48,646 nucleotides of DNA from NCBI GenBank assembly GCA_021324575.1, contig JAJPIW010000056.1, forward strand, positions 1 to 48,646, given 5' to 3'. Under the pieces are notes generated by a model. The model worked only from the letters and a program-made list of their open reading frames with translations. It had not been told where the DNA came from and did no database searches. The translations under genes and the position numbers were made by a program. Numbering within the stretch: the first letter of the stretch is position 1; every line of letters starts with the position of its first letter. Below, piece by piece: positions 41,424-48,646 of the stretch. Source of the DNA: Intrasporangiaceae bacterium (GTDB taxonomy: Bacteria > Actinomycetota > Actinomycetes > Actinomycetales > Dermatophilaceae).

Positions 41424-42005
41424 GTGACCCGGAGCACGTCATTAACTGACCCAATTGTTCCGGTAGTCACCAACCGCGCGTGTGTACCGGAACAATTGGG
41501 TCACAGAGCAACGGTCCGGGACACCGCGTATGCCGCGGCGGCTCGGGTCGTCGACCCGGAGCTGCCGATGCTCACCCTCGCCGACCTGGGCGTGCTGCGC
41601 GCCGTCGACGTCGATGAGGGGGACCACGTCACCGTGTCGATCACCCCGACCTACTCCGGCTGCCCGGCCATGGCCTCGATGCGGGACGACCTCGTCCGTA
41701 CGCTTGCCGACGAGGGCCTCACGGCCACCGTCAAGGTCGTCCTCGCCCCGGCCTGGAGCAGCGACGACATCACCCCCGCCGGACGGGCTGCCCTTGCCGC
41801 CCACGGCCTGTCCGCACCCGGGCCGGCCACCCGGCATACGGGTCCGATCGCCTTGAACCTCATGCCAGTTCGCCGCTCCCTGACCTGCCCGCACTGCGGT
41901 TCGTATGCCGCGCAGCTCTCCTCCGAGTTCGGCCCGACCGCCTGCACGGCCTTGTACCGGTGCGGTGCGTGCGGTGAGCCGTTCGAGCACGTGAAGGAGA
42001 TCTGA
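41424..42005 (+). CDS. paaD: Phenylacetyl-CoA epoxidase maturation protein D
   Basis: A 193-residue SUF-like (MIP18/DUF59-type) maturation factor for the epoxidase system. VVDPELPMLTLADLGVLRAVDV is the conserved N-terminal domain, and CPHCGSYAAQL with CGACGEPFEH gives a C-terminal zinc-ribbon pair. GTG 41424 lies 4 nt after the paaC stop; no other good start exists before the conserved domain. Residues 7-27 (TDPIVPVVTNRACVPEQLGH region) are encoded by a palindrome at 41447-41503, an unusual N-terminal addition. Confidence 0.9.
   Translation: MTRSTSLTDPIVPVVTNRACVPEQLGHRATVRDTAYAAAARVVDPELPMLTLADLGVLRAVDVDEGDHVTVSITPTYSGCPAMASMRDDLVRTLADEGLTATVKVVLAPAWSSDDITPAGRAALAAHGLSAPGPATRHTGPIALNLMPVRRSLTCPHCGSYAAQLSSEFGPTACTALYRCGACGEPFEHVKEI
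41447..41503. repeat. Palindrome inside the 5' end of paaD
   Basis: A perfect 19-bp stem (TGACCCAATTGTTCCGGTA and its complement) around a 19-nt loop, all in frame within the first 27 codons of paaD. The outer bases TGACCCAA also end the palindrome at 7455-7490. As RNA it is a strong hairpin between paaABC and paaDE. AT content is higher than in the surrounding genes. Confidence 0.9.
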
Positions 42006-43103
42006 GTGACCGCTTCCCCGAGCCTGCTCGTCGCACCCGCGAGGCGCCAGCCGCCGCGGTTCCACGCCCTCACCGTCCACGCCGTCGACCCACTCACCGA
42101 CGACGCAGCCGCCGTCACCTTCGACGTGCCGCCGGACCTGGCCGCGGCCTACGACTTCGCACCCGGCCAGTCGCTCACCCTGCGCCGCACGGTGGACGGT
42201 CGCGAGGAGCGGCGCACCTACTCGATCTGTGCCCCCGCTGGCACCCGCCCTCGGATCGGCGTGCGCGAGATCCCGGACGGGCTGTTCTCCCGCTGGCTGG
42301 TCCGCGATGTCCGCCCGGGTGACGTCATCGAGGTGCAGACCCCGCACGGCTCCTTCCGAGCCGACCCCGCCGCCGGCGGCCGGCACCTGTGCATCGCCGC
42401 CGGCTCCGGCATCACTCCGATGCTCTCCATCGCCACCTCCGTACTGGCCAACCCGAGCGCCGAGGTGACGCTCTTCTACGGCAACCGGACCACCGGATCG
42501 GTCATGTTCGCCGAAGAGCTCGCCGACCTCAAGAACCGTTGCGGCCCAAGGCTGCAGCTCGTCCATGTGCTCTCCCGCGAGCCACGCGACGTCGAGCTCT
42601 TCTCCGGCCGCCTCGACGCGGACCGACTCCGTCGGCTCGTCGACCTGCTCGTCCCCCTGGAGGCGATCGACGACGTCTGGCTCTGCGGCCCGTTCGAGAT
42701 GACCAAGGCGGCCCGCGAGGTGCTCGAGGACCTCGGTGTGCGACCCGACCGGATCCACGCCGAGCTGTTCTTCGTCGACGAACCACCGCCCGAGCTGCAC
42801 CGCCCGGACGCCGTCCTCAGCGGCGAGACGAGCGAGGTGACGGTCACCCTCGACGGGGTCACCTCGACGGCACCGATGTCGCGCGACACCTCGATCCTCG
42901 ACGGCGCGCAGGCGACGCGGACCGACGTCCCCTTCGCCTGCAAAGGCGGCGTGTGCGGCACCTGCCGCGCCCTCGTCCGCGATGGCGAGGTCGACATGCG
43001 CCGCAACTACGCCCTCGAGGCGGCCGAGGTCGAGGCCGGTTTCGTCCTGACCTGCCAGACCCACCCGGTGAGCGAGAAGGTGACGGTGGACTTCGATGCC
43101 TGA
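42006..43103 (+). CDS. paaE: Phenylacetyl-CoA epoxidase reductase subunit E
   Basis: NADPH-dependent reductase of 365 residues feeding electrons to the diiron centre. The FAD part shows RRTYSICAPAGT, the NAD part CIAAGSGITPMLSI and WLCGPFEM, and the C-terminal plant-type [2Fe-2S] ferredoxin domain has CKGGVCGTCRA and LTCQT. GTG 42006 directly follows the paaD stop. Confidence 0.96.
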   Translation: MTASPSLLVAPARRQPPRFHALTVHAVDPLTDDAAAVTFDVPPDLAAAYDFAPGQSLTLRRTVDGREERRTYSICAPAGTRPRIGVREIPDGLFSRWLVRDVRPGDVIEVQTPHGSFRADPAAGGRHLCIAAGSGITPMLSIATSVLANPSAEVTLFYGNRTTGSVMFAEELADLKNRCGPRLQLVHVLSREPRDVELFSGRLDADRLRRLVDLLVPLEAIDDVWLCGPFEMTKAAREVLEDLGVRPDRIHAELFFVDEPPPELHRPDAVLSGETSEVTVTLDGVTSTAPMSRDTSILDGAQATRTDVPFACKGGVCGTCRALVRDGEVDMRRNYALEAAEVEAGFVLTCQTHPVSEKVTVDFDA

Positions 43104-43962
43104 GCGTGCGGCATACTCCCCTGAGCTCCCGACCCACGTCGGCGTCTATGGCGGCGGCCGGATGGGTGCCGGCATAACGCACGCCTTCCTCCTCGCCGGC
43201 TCGAGCGTGGTCGTCGTCGAGACCACCATCCAAGCCGCCGACGCGGCATACCAACGGGTCCACCAGAGCCTGACCAGAGCTGCCGAGCGAGGGCTCCTCG
43301 ACGACGGGGTCGAGGTCGTCCTGGCCCGGCTCACCGAGACCACCGACCCCGGCGCGCTCGCCGACTGCACCCTGGTCATCGAGGCGGTCCCCGAGGACGT
43401 CGACCTCAAGCTGCTGGTGCTCTCCGCCGTCGAGGCAGTCGCCCCCGCCGCCGCCCTCGCGACGAACACCAGCTCGCTGTCGATCGGCGCCATCGCTGCC
43501 GACCTCCAACGACCCGAGCACCTCATCGGGCTGCACTTCTTCAACCCCGTCCCGGCGAGCGACCTGGTCGAGATCGTCGTCGGCCCAGCCACCGACCCGA
43601 CCCTCGCCGAGGCGGCTCGGGGCTGGGTCACGGCCCTCGGCAAGACCGCGATCACGGTCCACGACGCCCCCGGCTTCGCGAGCAGTCGGCTCGGCGTGGC
43701 CATCGCCCTCGAGGCGATCCGGATGCTCGAGGAGGGAGTGGCGAGCGCGGAGGACATCGACACGGCGATGACGCTGGGCTACCGACACCCGGTCGGCCCA
43801 CTCCGGACGACCGACATCGTCGGGCTCGACGTCCGGCTCGCCATCGCCGAGCACCTCGCCCGCGAGGTCGGCCCGCGCTTCGAGCCACCAAAACTGCTGC
43901 GCGACAAGGTTGCTCGCGGGGAGCTCGGTCGCAAGACCGGTCTGGGGTTCTACGCCTGGTGA
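43096..43962 (+). CDS. paaH: 3-hydroxyacyl-CoA dehydrogenase (PaaH-like)
   Basis: A 288-residue NAD-dependent dehydrogenase. The Rossmann loop is GVYGGGRMGAGITHAFLLAG; the substrate segment NTSSLSIGAIAADL and GLHFFNPVP are typical, as is GFASSRLGVAIALEAIRML in the C-terminal domain and the final GRKTGLGFYAW. In this operon it should oxidise 3-hydroxyadipyl-CoA. ATG 43096 overlaps paaE by 8 bp. PaaK, PaaG, PaaZ and PaaJ are not in the window, so the pathway must be completed elsewhere. Confidence 0.92.
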   Translation: MPERAAYSPELPTHVGVYGGGRMGAGITHAFLLAGSSVVVVETTIQAADAAYQRVHQSLTRAAERGLLDDGVEVVLARLTETTDPGALADCTLVIEAVPEDVDLKLLVLSAVEAVAPAAALATNTSSLSIGAIAADLQRPEHLIGLHFFNPVPASDLVEIVVGPATDPTLAEAARGWVTALGKTAITVHDAPGFASSRLGVAIALEAIRMLEEGVASAEDIDTAMTLGYRHPVGPLRTTDIVGLDVRLAIAEHLAREVGPRFEPPKLLRDKVARGELGRKTGLGFYAW

Positions 43963-44627
43963 GCACCGACGCCGGCACAGCCACCAGCGCCGAAGCCCGG
44001 GCCGCCGCCGGCCGAGCTCGCCGCGGCCGGCCGGGCCACGACCAGGCGGCCGTTCTGCGCTGCGCCATCGAGCTGTTCAACAGCCAGGGCTACGACGGCA
44101 CGAGCATGGGCGACCTCGCGACCGCTCTCGGCGTCACGAAGTCGGCGCTCTACCACCACGTCCCCGGCAAGGAGGCTCTCCTCGCCGAGGCGCTCGACGA
44201 AGCTCTCGCCGGGCTCGAGCGGCTCGTCACCGAGACCCGCAGGGAGACCGGCTCCACGGCATACGAACGTCTTCGGTATGCCGTCCGGCGCAGTGTCGAG
44301 GTGCTCATCGCCCACCAGCCGGCGGTCACCCTGCTGCTGCGGGTCCGCGGCAACAGCCCGGTGGAGCTCTCCGCCCTCGCGCGGCGGCGGGCGATCGACA
44401 CCGCCCTCGCGAGCCTCGTCGCCGATGCCGTCACCGACGGCACCATCCGCGGCGACCTGCCTCCCGCGGTGATCAGTCGACTGCTCTTCGGCAGCGTCAA
44501 CTCCCTCGTCGAGTGGTACCGGCCGGACGGTCCAGTGGCTCCCGACGCCCTCGCCGACGCCGTGACGGCGATGGCCTTCGACGGGCTCCGCGCCTCACCT
44601 CCCAAAATTATCGGGTTCTCGGCCTAG
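43959..44627 (+). CDS. paaR: TetR-family regulator, probable PaaR
   Basis: A 222-residue TetR regulator. The HTH is TSMGDLATALGVTKSALYHHVPGKEALLAEAL at about residues 44-75 (written here in parts: TSMGDLATALGVTKSALYHH). It is translationally coupled (GTGA) to the hydroxyacyl-CoA dehydrogenase and is the last gene of the paa operon, so it probably represses through the operator at 39113. The C-terminal SPPKIIGFSA is encoded by the left end of a palindromic repeat, so the original stop may have been lost. An inverted pair of GTATGCC motifs lies within the gene at 44256-44284. Confidence 0.88.
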   Translation: MSTDAGTATSAEARAAAGRARRGRPGHDQAAVLRCAIELFNSQGYDGTSMGDLATALGVTKSALYHHVPGKEALLAEALDEALAGLERLVTETRRETGSTAYERLRYAVRRSVEVLIAHQPAVTLLLRVRGNSPVELSALARRRAIDTALASLVADAVTDGTIRGDLPPAVISRLLFGSVNSLVEWYRPDGPVAPDALADAVTAMAFDGLRASPPKIIGFSA

Positions 44628-44690
44628 GGCCCTCTGCGCCCGAGTTGCCTTCTCGGGTGCGCAGGCAAGTTGCCGGGTCCGGACGATGGC
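44604..44690. repeat. Degenerate copy of the nested palindrome
   Basis: AAAATTATCGGGTTCTCGG (44604-44622) is identical to the right arm (complement) of the copy at 21087-21069. It is followed by CCCTCTGCGCCCGAG, a 7-nt loop and a mismatched CTCGGGTGCGCAGG, then a decayed right end. Its left end overlaps the last codons and stop of the TetR gene, and the rest lies between two convergent genes. Confidence 0.75.
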
Positions 44691-44701
44691 AGCCGGCAGG
44701 C

Positions 44702-45379
44702 TCAGCCCCTGACCGTGAGCGCGCGCGCCTTGGGGAACCGGGTCGGGGCCAGCGCGCCCAACGCCGCTCCGATCAGCCAGCCGAGCACCTCGGCCTCGCC
44801 GTGGTAGTCGAAGAACGCCCAGGCCGCCGCGCCCACCAGCAGCGGCAGGATCGACAGCGCGATCACCGGCGGGGCGACGCTCCCGCGTCGCACGAGGCTC
44901 GCGACGGCAGTGTGACCCACGAGCGCACACACCATTCCCATGGTGGCACCCGAGTTGCCCGCTCCGCTCGAGTCGAACAGTGCGCCCAGGAGGTTGAACC
45001 CGATGCCACCGCCCAGGAAGACCAGCCACATCGCCAGCGCGCCGAAGTACCGGGCCGCGGGCACGGCCGCCAGGGCCAGCACTATGAGGTTGAGGGTCGT
45101 GCCGGCAGCCCAGCCGTCCTGGACGAACATGGCGGTGAGCAGTCGCCAGATCTGACCGTGGTGGAGGATCTGGTCCGGGTCGCGTGCCAACGCGTCGTAC
45201 CAGCCGATCACGATGAACTGCAGCGCCGACACCACCGCGACGCTCAGCCACAGACCTACCGCGGCGCGCGGCAGCGGCCACCACAAGGCCCGCTCCACCA
45301 AGCCGGTCCGGCGCTGCACCACGGCGAGCATCGCCATGAACAGCACGGCGAACTCCAGGGTCATCACCATGCCGGTCAC
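44702..45379 (-). CDS. Rhomboid-like intramembrane protein
   Basis: A 225-residue membrane protein with about six to seven helices. GNSGATMGMVCALVGH contains the rhomboid GxSG active-site Ser motif, and HHGQIWRLLTAMFVQDGW fits the L1-loop region of the family. The catalytic His is not clearly in the usual helix-6 HxxG position: DYHGEAEVLGWLIGA offers a His but upstream of its usual place. It may therefore be an actinobacterial rhomboid variant or a pseudoprotease. GTG 45379 is the predicted leaderless start. It is co-oriented with the carboxylase gene and lies between repeat arms at both ends. Confidence 0.78.
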   Translation of the reverse strand: MTGMVMTLEFAVLFMAMLAVVQRRTGLVERALWWPLPRAAVGLWLSVAVVSALQFIVIGWYDALARDPDQILHHGQIWRLLTAMFVQDGWAAGTTLNLIVLALAAVPAARYFGALAMWLVFLGGGIGFNLLGALFDSSGAGNSGATMGMVCALVGHTAVASLVRRGSVAPPVIALSILPLLVGAAAWAFFDYHGEAEVLGWLIGAALGALAPTRFPKARALTVRG

Positions 45380-45385
45380 CCCTCA

Positions 45386-45391
45386 GTGCTA
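45386..45391 (-). promoter_or_regulatory. Leaderless -10 box (TAGCAC) for the rhomboid-like gene
   Basis: TAGCAC on the minus strand puts +1 exactly on GTG 45379. The sixth base deviates from TANNNT, so support is moderate. Confidence 0.4.
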
Positions 45392-45403
45392 CCCCTGGCA
45401 CGA

Positions 45404-45420
45404 AGCTATCGGGTCCTCGG
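45404..45420. repeat. Isolated arm of the nested palindrome
   Basis: TATCGGGTCCTCGG (45407-45420) then AGTTC repeats the left arm at 21003-21025 (TATCGGGTCCTCGG, 3 nt, AGTTC). It lies between the carboxylase stop and the rhomboid-like start. With the arm at 44604 it brackets the rhomboid-like gene in direct orientation. Confidence 0.7.
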
Positions 45421-45426
45421 GGTAGT

Positions 45427-48400
45427 TCAACCTCGCTGGCCGGCCTCCAGGCTCGCGATGATCTTGGGACGCAGCTCGCTCGCCGAGATGACCTCGTCGA
45501 CCGAGCCGACCTCGACGGCCCGATGGATGTTGTGTATGCCGTCGAACTGGGTCGCGACCTCGCCGATCTTCTCCGCGCGCACGCTGGTGCGCAGCTCGGC
45601 CAGCTCGGCCCCGAGGCGCACCCGGTCGGCCCCGGTGGCCGCGTCGAGCCGGGTCTGGACCTCCTTGACCCGCTCGTCCTCGGCGGTCCGGGCATCGACG
45701 TCGCGGGCGAAGACGACCGCCGCCGCCGGCGCACCGCCGATGACCGACGCGAACGACCCCTCGATGGCGAGCACCGTCATCCGCGGGTTGAGCGCCTTGG
45801 AGAACACGACGAACGCGCCCCCGTGGTACCTCGAGACGACGACGAAGACGATCGGACCGTCGAAGTTGACGATGGCCCGGCCGATCTCGGCGCCGTACTC
45901 CAGCTGGAGCGCGCGCATCGAGTCCGGTGACCCGTCGAAGCCGGACAGGTTGGCCAGCACGACGAGCGGCCGGTTGCCCGACGCCGCGTTGATCGCTCGC
46001 GCGGCCTTCTTGGAGGACCGCGGGAACAGCGTGCCCGCGGTGTAGGTGTCCGGCCCGTCGGAGGGCGGGAACCCGCGCCGCGGAACGCTTTTGGACTCGA
46101 TGCCGAGCAGGCAGACCGGCATACCGCCGAGGTGCGCGTCCCAGACGACGGCCGTCTCGGCATCGGCCATCCCCGCCCACCGCTCGAGCGTCTCGTGGTC
46201 CTGGTCGACGACCGCGTGCATGAGGGTCCGGATGTCGAAGGGCTTCTTGCGGTCGGGGTTGGTCGCTGCCGAGAAGATGTCGCCGACCGTCGTGAAGTCG
46301 CTTCCGTCGACGACGTGGGCGTATACCGTGACGTCGCGGTCCGCGGGGTCGCTCGTGGGCGCCCGGCGGGGTCCGCTGTCTCCCGGCGCGGCATACGTGT
46401 GCTCGTAGTGCGCCATCAGGATGTCGCGCGCCCCGGCGAGGTCGGACGCCCAGTACTGCGCCTGCCCGTTGGGGCCCATGACCCGGTCGTAGCCGCCGAT
46501 ACCGAAGTTGTCCTCGGCGCTCACGCCGCCGGAGAAGTCGAGCGACTGCTTGCCGGTGAGGACCATCGCGCTGTCCGGGGTCATGACGAGGACGCCCTTG
46601 GTGTGCATGAGCATCGTCGCCTCGGCGTTCCAGTAGGGCTGGGCGCCGACGTTGATGCCGGCGACGACGATGTTGATCTCGCCGCCTGCCTGGGTGAACT
46701 CGATGATCCGCTTGAGGCCGCGGGCGACCCAGTCCATGTTCTCCGTGCCGGAGTTCATCGCGATGCGCGCCCCTGCCGAGAGGGCGAACCACTCGACGGG
46801 CACACCCAGCGACTCGGCGAGGTCGATGGCGGCGATGATGCGCGAGCACTCGGGCTCGGAGACCGCGCCGAGTGCCCTGGTCGGGTCGCCGCAGAGCAGC
46901 ACCCGGGTCACGCCCTCGGGGTGCAGGTTGGTCGGCGTGGTCACGACGCCGACGATGATCCCGGCCTTGTTGTGCCCGTACGGTCGGCCGGCCGGGACGA
47001 GCTGCGTGCCGGTGTCGTCGAGGTCGTACTCGACGACCGTGCCGTCGCGCCCGGCGACGAACGAGGCCAGCTCATAGGGATAGACCATGCCGCGTCGACG
47101 GGCCCGCTGGACCTTCTCGGCGTACTCGTCGAGCGGCAGGACCTGCTCGGTGGGCGGCGACTCGATCGAGGTCTCGATCCCCGAACCGGGCTGGGAGATG
47201 AACCGGGCCACGATCGGCACCACATCGCCGCTCGGTGCGACGACCCGGCCCTGGACCGCGACCTCCGCCACGGCGGCCCCGACCGCCATCGGCGCGATCT
47301 TGGACTGCAGGGCCGTGAGCTGCTCCAGGGGCGCTTCGACGACGGGCCACAGGTGCACCCACACGAGGTTGGCATCGAGCCGGCCACCCGTCGCGCCCAG
47401 CGCGGCCCGGCCGCGTCGGATCGCCTCGAGGCTGTTGCCGACGGCTCGCTCGACGTGCGGGAGCGAGACGACGGTGCCGTCCTCGTCACGCACGACCGAC
47501 ACCTGCCGCACCTGGACCATGGCGACGAGCCGGGCGTCGGACGGGTTGCCCTTGGCGGTGCAGTGGTAGAGCAGCACGTCCTCGGGCGCAGGCAGCCGCT
47601 CCACGTCGAAGTCGCGCAGCCGCCACAGGTTGAGCCGGCGTCCGACCATGGGGTGCATGCCGCGGACGAGCCGGTCCTCGGCGACCGCGCCGGAGCCGTC
47701 GGGGCGGAACGTGAAGTAGCCGATCGGGCCGGGGCGGCCGGTGCACAGCGCGATGGCCACCCGTCGGACCGTTCCGGTGAACGGCAGCTGGGACAGGGTG
47801 GCCGCCAGGGCGGCGGACACCTCGTCGGGGTCCTCGGGCGCCTCCGGCCAGGCGAGGTAGAGGTCGGCGACGGCCTGCTGACCGTCGCGTCGCCGATCCA
47901 CCTCCGCGGTCACGTCGCGGACGAGCGGGCTGCCGGCGACCAGCTCGCCGACCCGGCCCACCGTCGAGACGAGGTGTGTGTCGCGGTCGTCCAGCACGTA
48001 GTCTGCGAGGGCGAACGGGCGCCCGTCGATCGACTCCTCGCGGACGTTCTCCAGGGCGTACTCGAGGTAGTGCCGGCGGATCAGCACCTCGAGCATCGGC
48101 TCGTTGTCCGGTATGCCGGTCGCGAGCCGCTCGCAGAGGAACCGCACGATCTGCTCGGGGATGGCGGCGAGTGCGTCGATCCGCTCCGGACGGTCCGGGG
48201 CCGCGGGGTCCGCGGCCAGCGACGCGACCTGCTCGCGGGCGCTGGAGAGGACGCCGGCCCGGTCGGCCTCGACGGCGGGCTGGTCGAACCAGGCGAAGCG
48301 CACGCTGCGGGCCAGGTCGGCGAGTACCGGGAAGCGCCGCTGGGTGGCACGGGCCAGTCGGTCGAGGATGTCCCTCGACGCGTCGGCCCCGGGCCCGGTG

Positions 48401-48646
48401 GGGACGGGTTCGGCAGCCCAGCGTTCGAGGATCGCGGTGCCGATGGACAGGTCCGGAGCGGTCCGCTGCTGGGCGAGGAACATCCGGAAGACGGCCTCCT
48501 CCAGCGCCGGCGTCCGGTCGAGGCTGTCGATCCCGTAGTGGCGCAGGACGCGCAGCAGCTTGCTGCGGAACGAGTCCGGCAGCGTGGCCCGGTCGGCGTC
48601 CAGGCTCTGCAGGTAGGTGTGGAAGTGCTCGCGCGGGCTGTGCACC
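45427..48646 (-). CDS. Fused (eukaryote-like) acyl-CoA carboxylase, C-terminal part; runs off the right edge
   Basis: 1073 codons visible; the N-terminus is outside the window, and the GTG at the edge is only an internal codon. The visible part holds a central, ACC-central-like region (about the first 450 residues) then N- and C-carboxyltransferase domains. SAGARIAMNSG, MLMHTKGVLVMTPDSAMVLTG and GIGGYDRVMGPNGQAQYW mark the first half; ANLSGFDGSPDSMRALQLEYGAEIG, IVFVVVSRYHGGAFVVFS and APAAAVVFARDVDARTAEDERV mark the second. The layout resembles eukaryotic ACC more than the multi-subunit AccBC/AccD of actinobacteria. Biotin carboxylase and biotin carrier domains are expected beyond the edge. 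Substrate could be acetyl-, propionyl- or other acyl-CoA. Confidence 0.85.
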   Translation of the reverse strand, partial: VHSPREHFHTYLQSLDADRATLPDSFRSKLLRVLRHYGIDSLDRTPALEEAVFRMFLAQQRTAPDLSIGTAILERWAAEPVPTGPGADASRDILDRLARATQRRFPVLADLARSVRFAWFDQPAVEADRAGVLSSAREQVASLAADPAAPDRPERIDALAAIPEQIVRFLCERLATGIPDNEPMLEVLIRRHYLEYALENVREESIDGRPFALADYVLDDRDTHLVSTVGRVGELVAGSPLVRDVTAEVDRRRDGQQAVADLYLAWPEAPEDPDEVSAALAATLSQLPFTGTVRRVAIALCTGRPGPIGYFTFRPDGSGAVAEDRLVRGMHPMVGRRLNLWRLRDFDVERLPAPEDVLLYHCTAKGNPSDARLVAMVQVRQVSVVRDEDGTVVSLPHVERAVGNSLEAIRRGRAALGATGGRLDANLVWVHLWPVVEAPLEQLTALQSKIAPMAVGAAVAEVAVQGRVVAPSGDVVPIVARFISQPGSGIETSIESPPTEQVLPLDEYAEKVQRARRRGMVYPYELASFVAGRDGTVVEYDLDDTGTQLVPAGRPYGHNKAGIIVGVVTTPTNLHPEGVTRVLLCGDPTRALGAVSEPECSRIIAAIDLAESLGVPVEWFALSAGARIAMNSGTENMDWVARGLKRIIEFTQAGGEINIVVAGINVGAQPYWNAEATMLMHTKGVLVMTPDSAMVLTGKQSLDFSGGVSAEDNFGIGGYDRVMGPNGQAQYWASDLAGARDILMAHYEHTYAAPGDSGPRRAPTSDPADRDVTVYAHVVDGSDFTTVGDIFSAATNPDRKKPFDIRTLMHAVVDQDHETLERWAGMADAETAVVWDAHLGGMPVCLLGIESKSVPRRGFPPSDGPDTYTAGTLFPRSSKKAARAINAASGNRPLVVLANLSGFDGSPDSMRALQLEYGAEIGRAIVNFDGPIVFVVVSRYHGGAFVVFSKALNPRMTVLAIEGSFASVIGGAPAAAVVFARDVDARTAEDERVKEVQTRLDAATGADRVRLGAELAELRTSVRAEKIGEVATQFDGIHNIHRAVEVGSVDEVISASELRPKIIASLEAGQRG

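Noticed and set aside
1-48646. GTATGCC motif as an FtsK-orienting (KOPS) or Chi-type skewed sequence
   Set aside because: The two orientations are equally frequent, so it lacks the strand bias these signals require.
1-48646. CRISPR arrays, tRNA/rRNA genes, insertion sequences, prophage
   Set aside because: No regularly spaced direct repeats, no cloverleaf sequences, no transposase or phage structural proteins were found in either strand.

Overview
The window is a contiguous piece of a high-GC actinobacterial chromosome. Codon use, GTG starts, GTGA/ATGA stop-start overlaps, a DtxR-type operator and the gene order sucCD / DUF6350 / purN / purH all fit. I infer Micrococcales, probably an Intrasporangiaceae-like organism, but nothing in the window proves the family. 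I see no tRNA, rRNA, CRISPR array, transposase or prophage gene.

Left part (1-11.8 kb): a conserved minus-strand core (sucC, sucD, DUF6350 membrane protein, purN, PlsC-like acyltransferase, purH) is interrupted by plus-strand genes: a small ORF coupled to a 424-codon unknown protein, and an SPFH/band-7 protein. purH has its own promoter and a ZTP (pfl) riboswitch. Next come an ECF sigma factor and a translationally coupled one-pass membrane protein with BNR/Asp-box propeller repeats in the usual anti-sigma position.

Middle (11.8-38 kb): a lone B12-binding mutase subunit, an alpha/beta hydrolase, an M23 peptidase, pcrA, a ZIP metal transporter behind a DtxR-like box, a polyphosphate kinase 2, a LigD-type polymerase domain, an epimerase, an MFS exporter with arfB, a D-amino-acid oxidase, a family 5 uracil-DNA glycosylase, GNAT, PIG-L and quinone reductase genes, and a PspC-type envelope-stress module (histidine kinase plus LuxR regulator, divergent from a PspC/Toastrack protein). 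Then come a divergent glycosyltransferase/NUDIX versus PIG-L/flippase-like cluster and a CoxD/CoxE/CoxF-like accessory operon without its molybdoenzyme.

Right part (39-48.6 kb): a phenylacetate operon, paaABCDE, a 3-hydroxyacyl-CoA dehydrogenase and a TetR regulator, with a PaaR-like operator before paaA. After it lie a rhomboid-like protein and the C-terminal 1073 codons of a eukaryote-like fused acyl-CoA carboxylase that runs off the right edge.

Three structural layers are not explained by the genes. (1) The 7-mer GTATGCC/GGCATAC occurs about 75 times, where composition predicts about 4-5, equally on both strands and in every reading frame. (2) Long palindromes with mostly unrelated stems sit at gene junctions, and some form the in-frame C-terminus of PaaA, the N-terminus of PaaD and the C-terminus of the TetR regulator. 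One stem is shared between paaA and the zip/ppk2 gap 22 kb away. (3) Many genes have a TANNNT -10 box placed exactly for leaderless mRNA.
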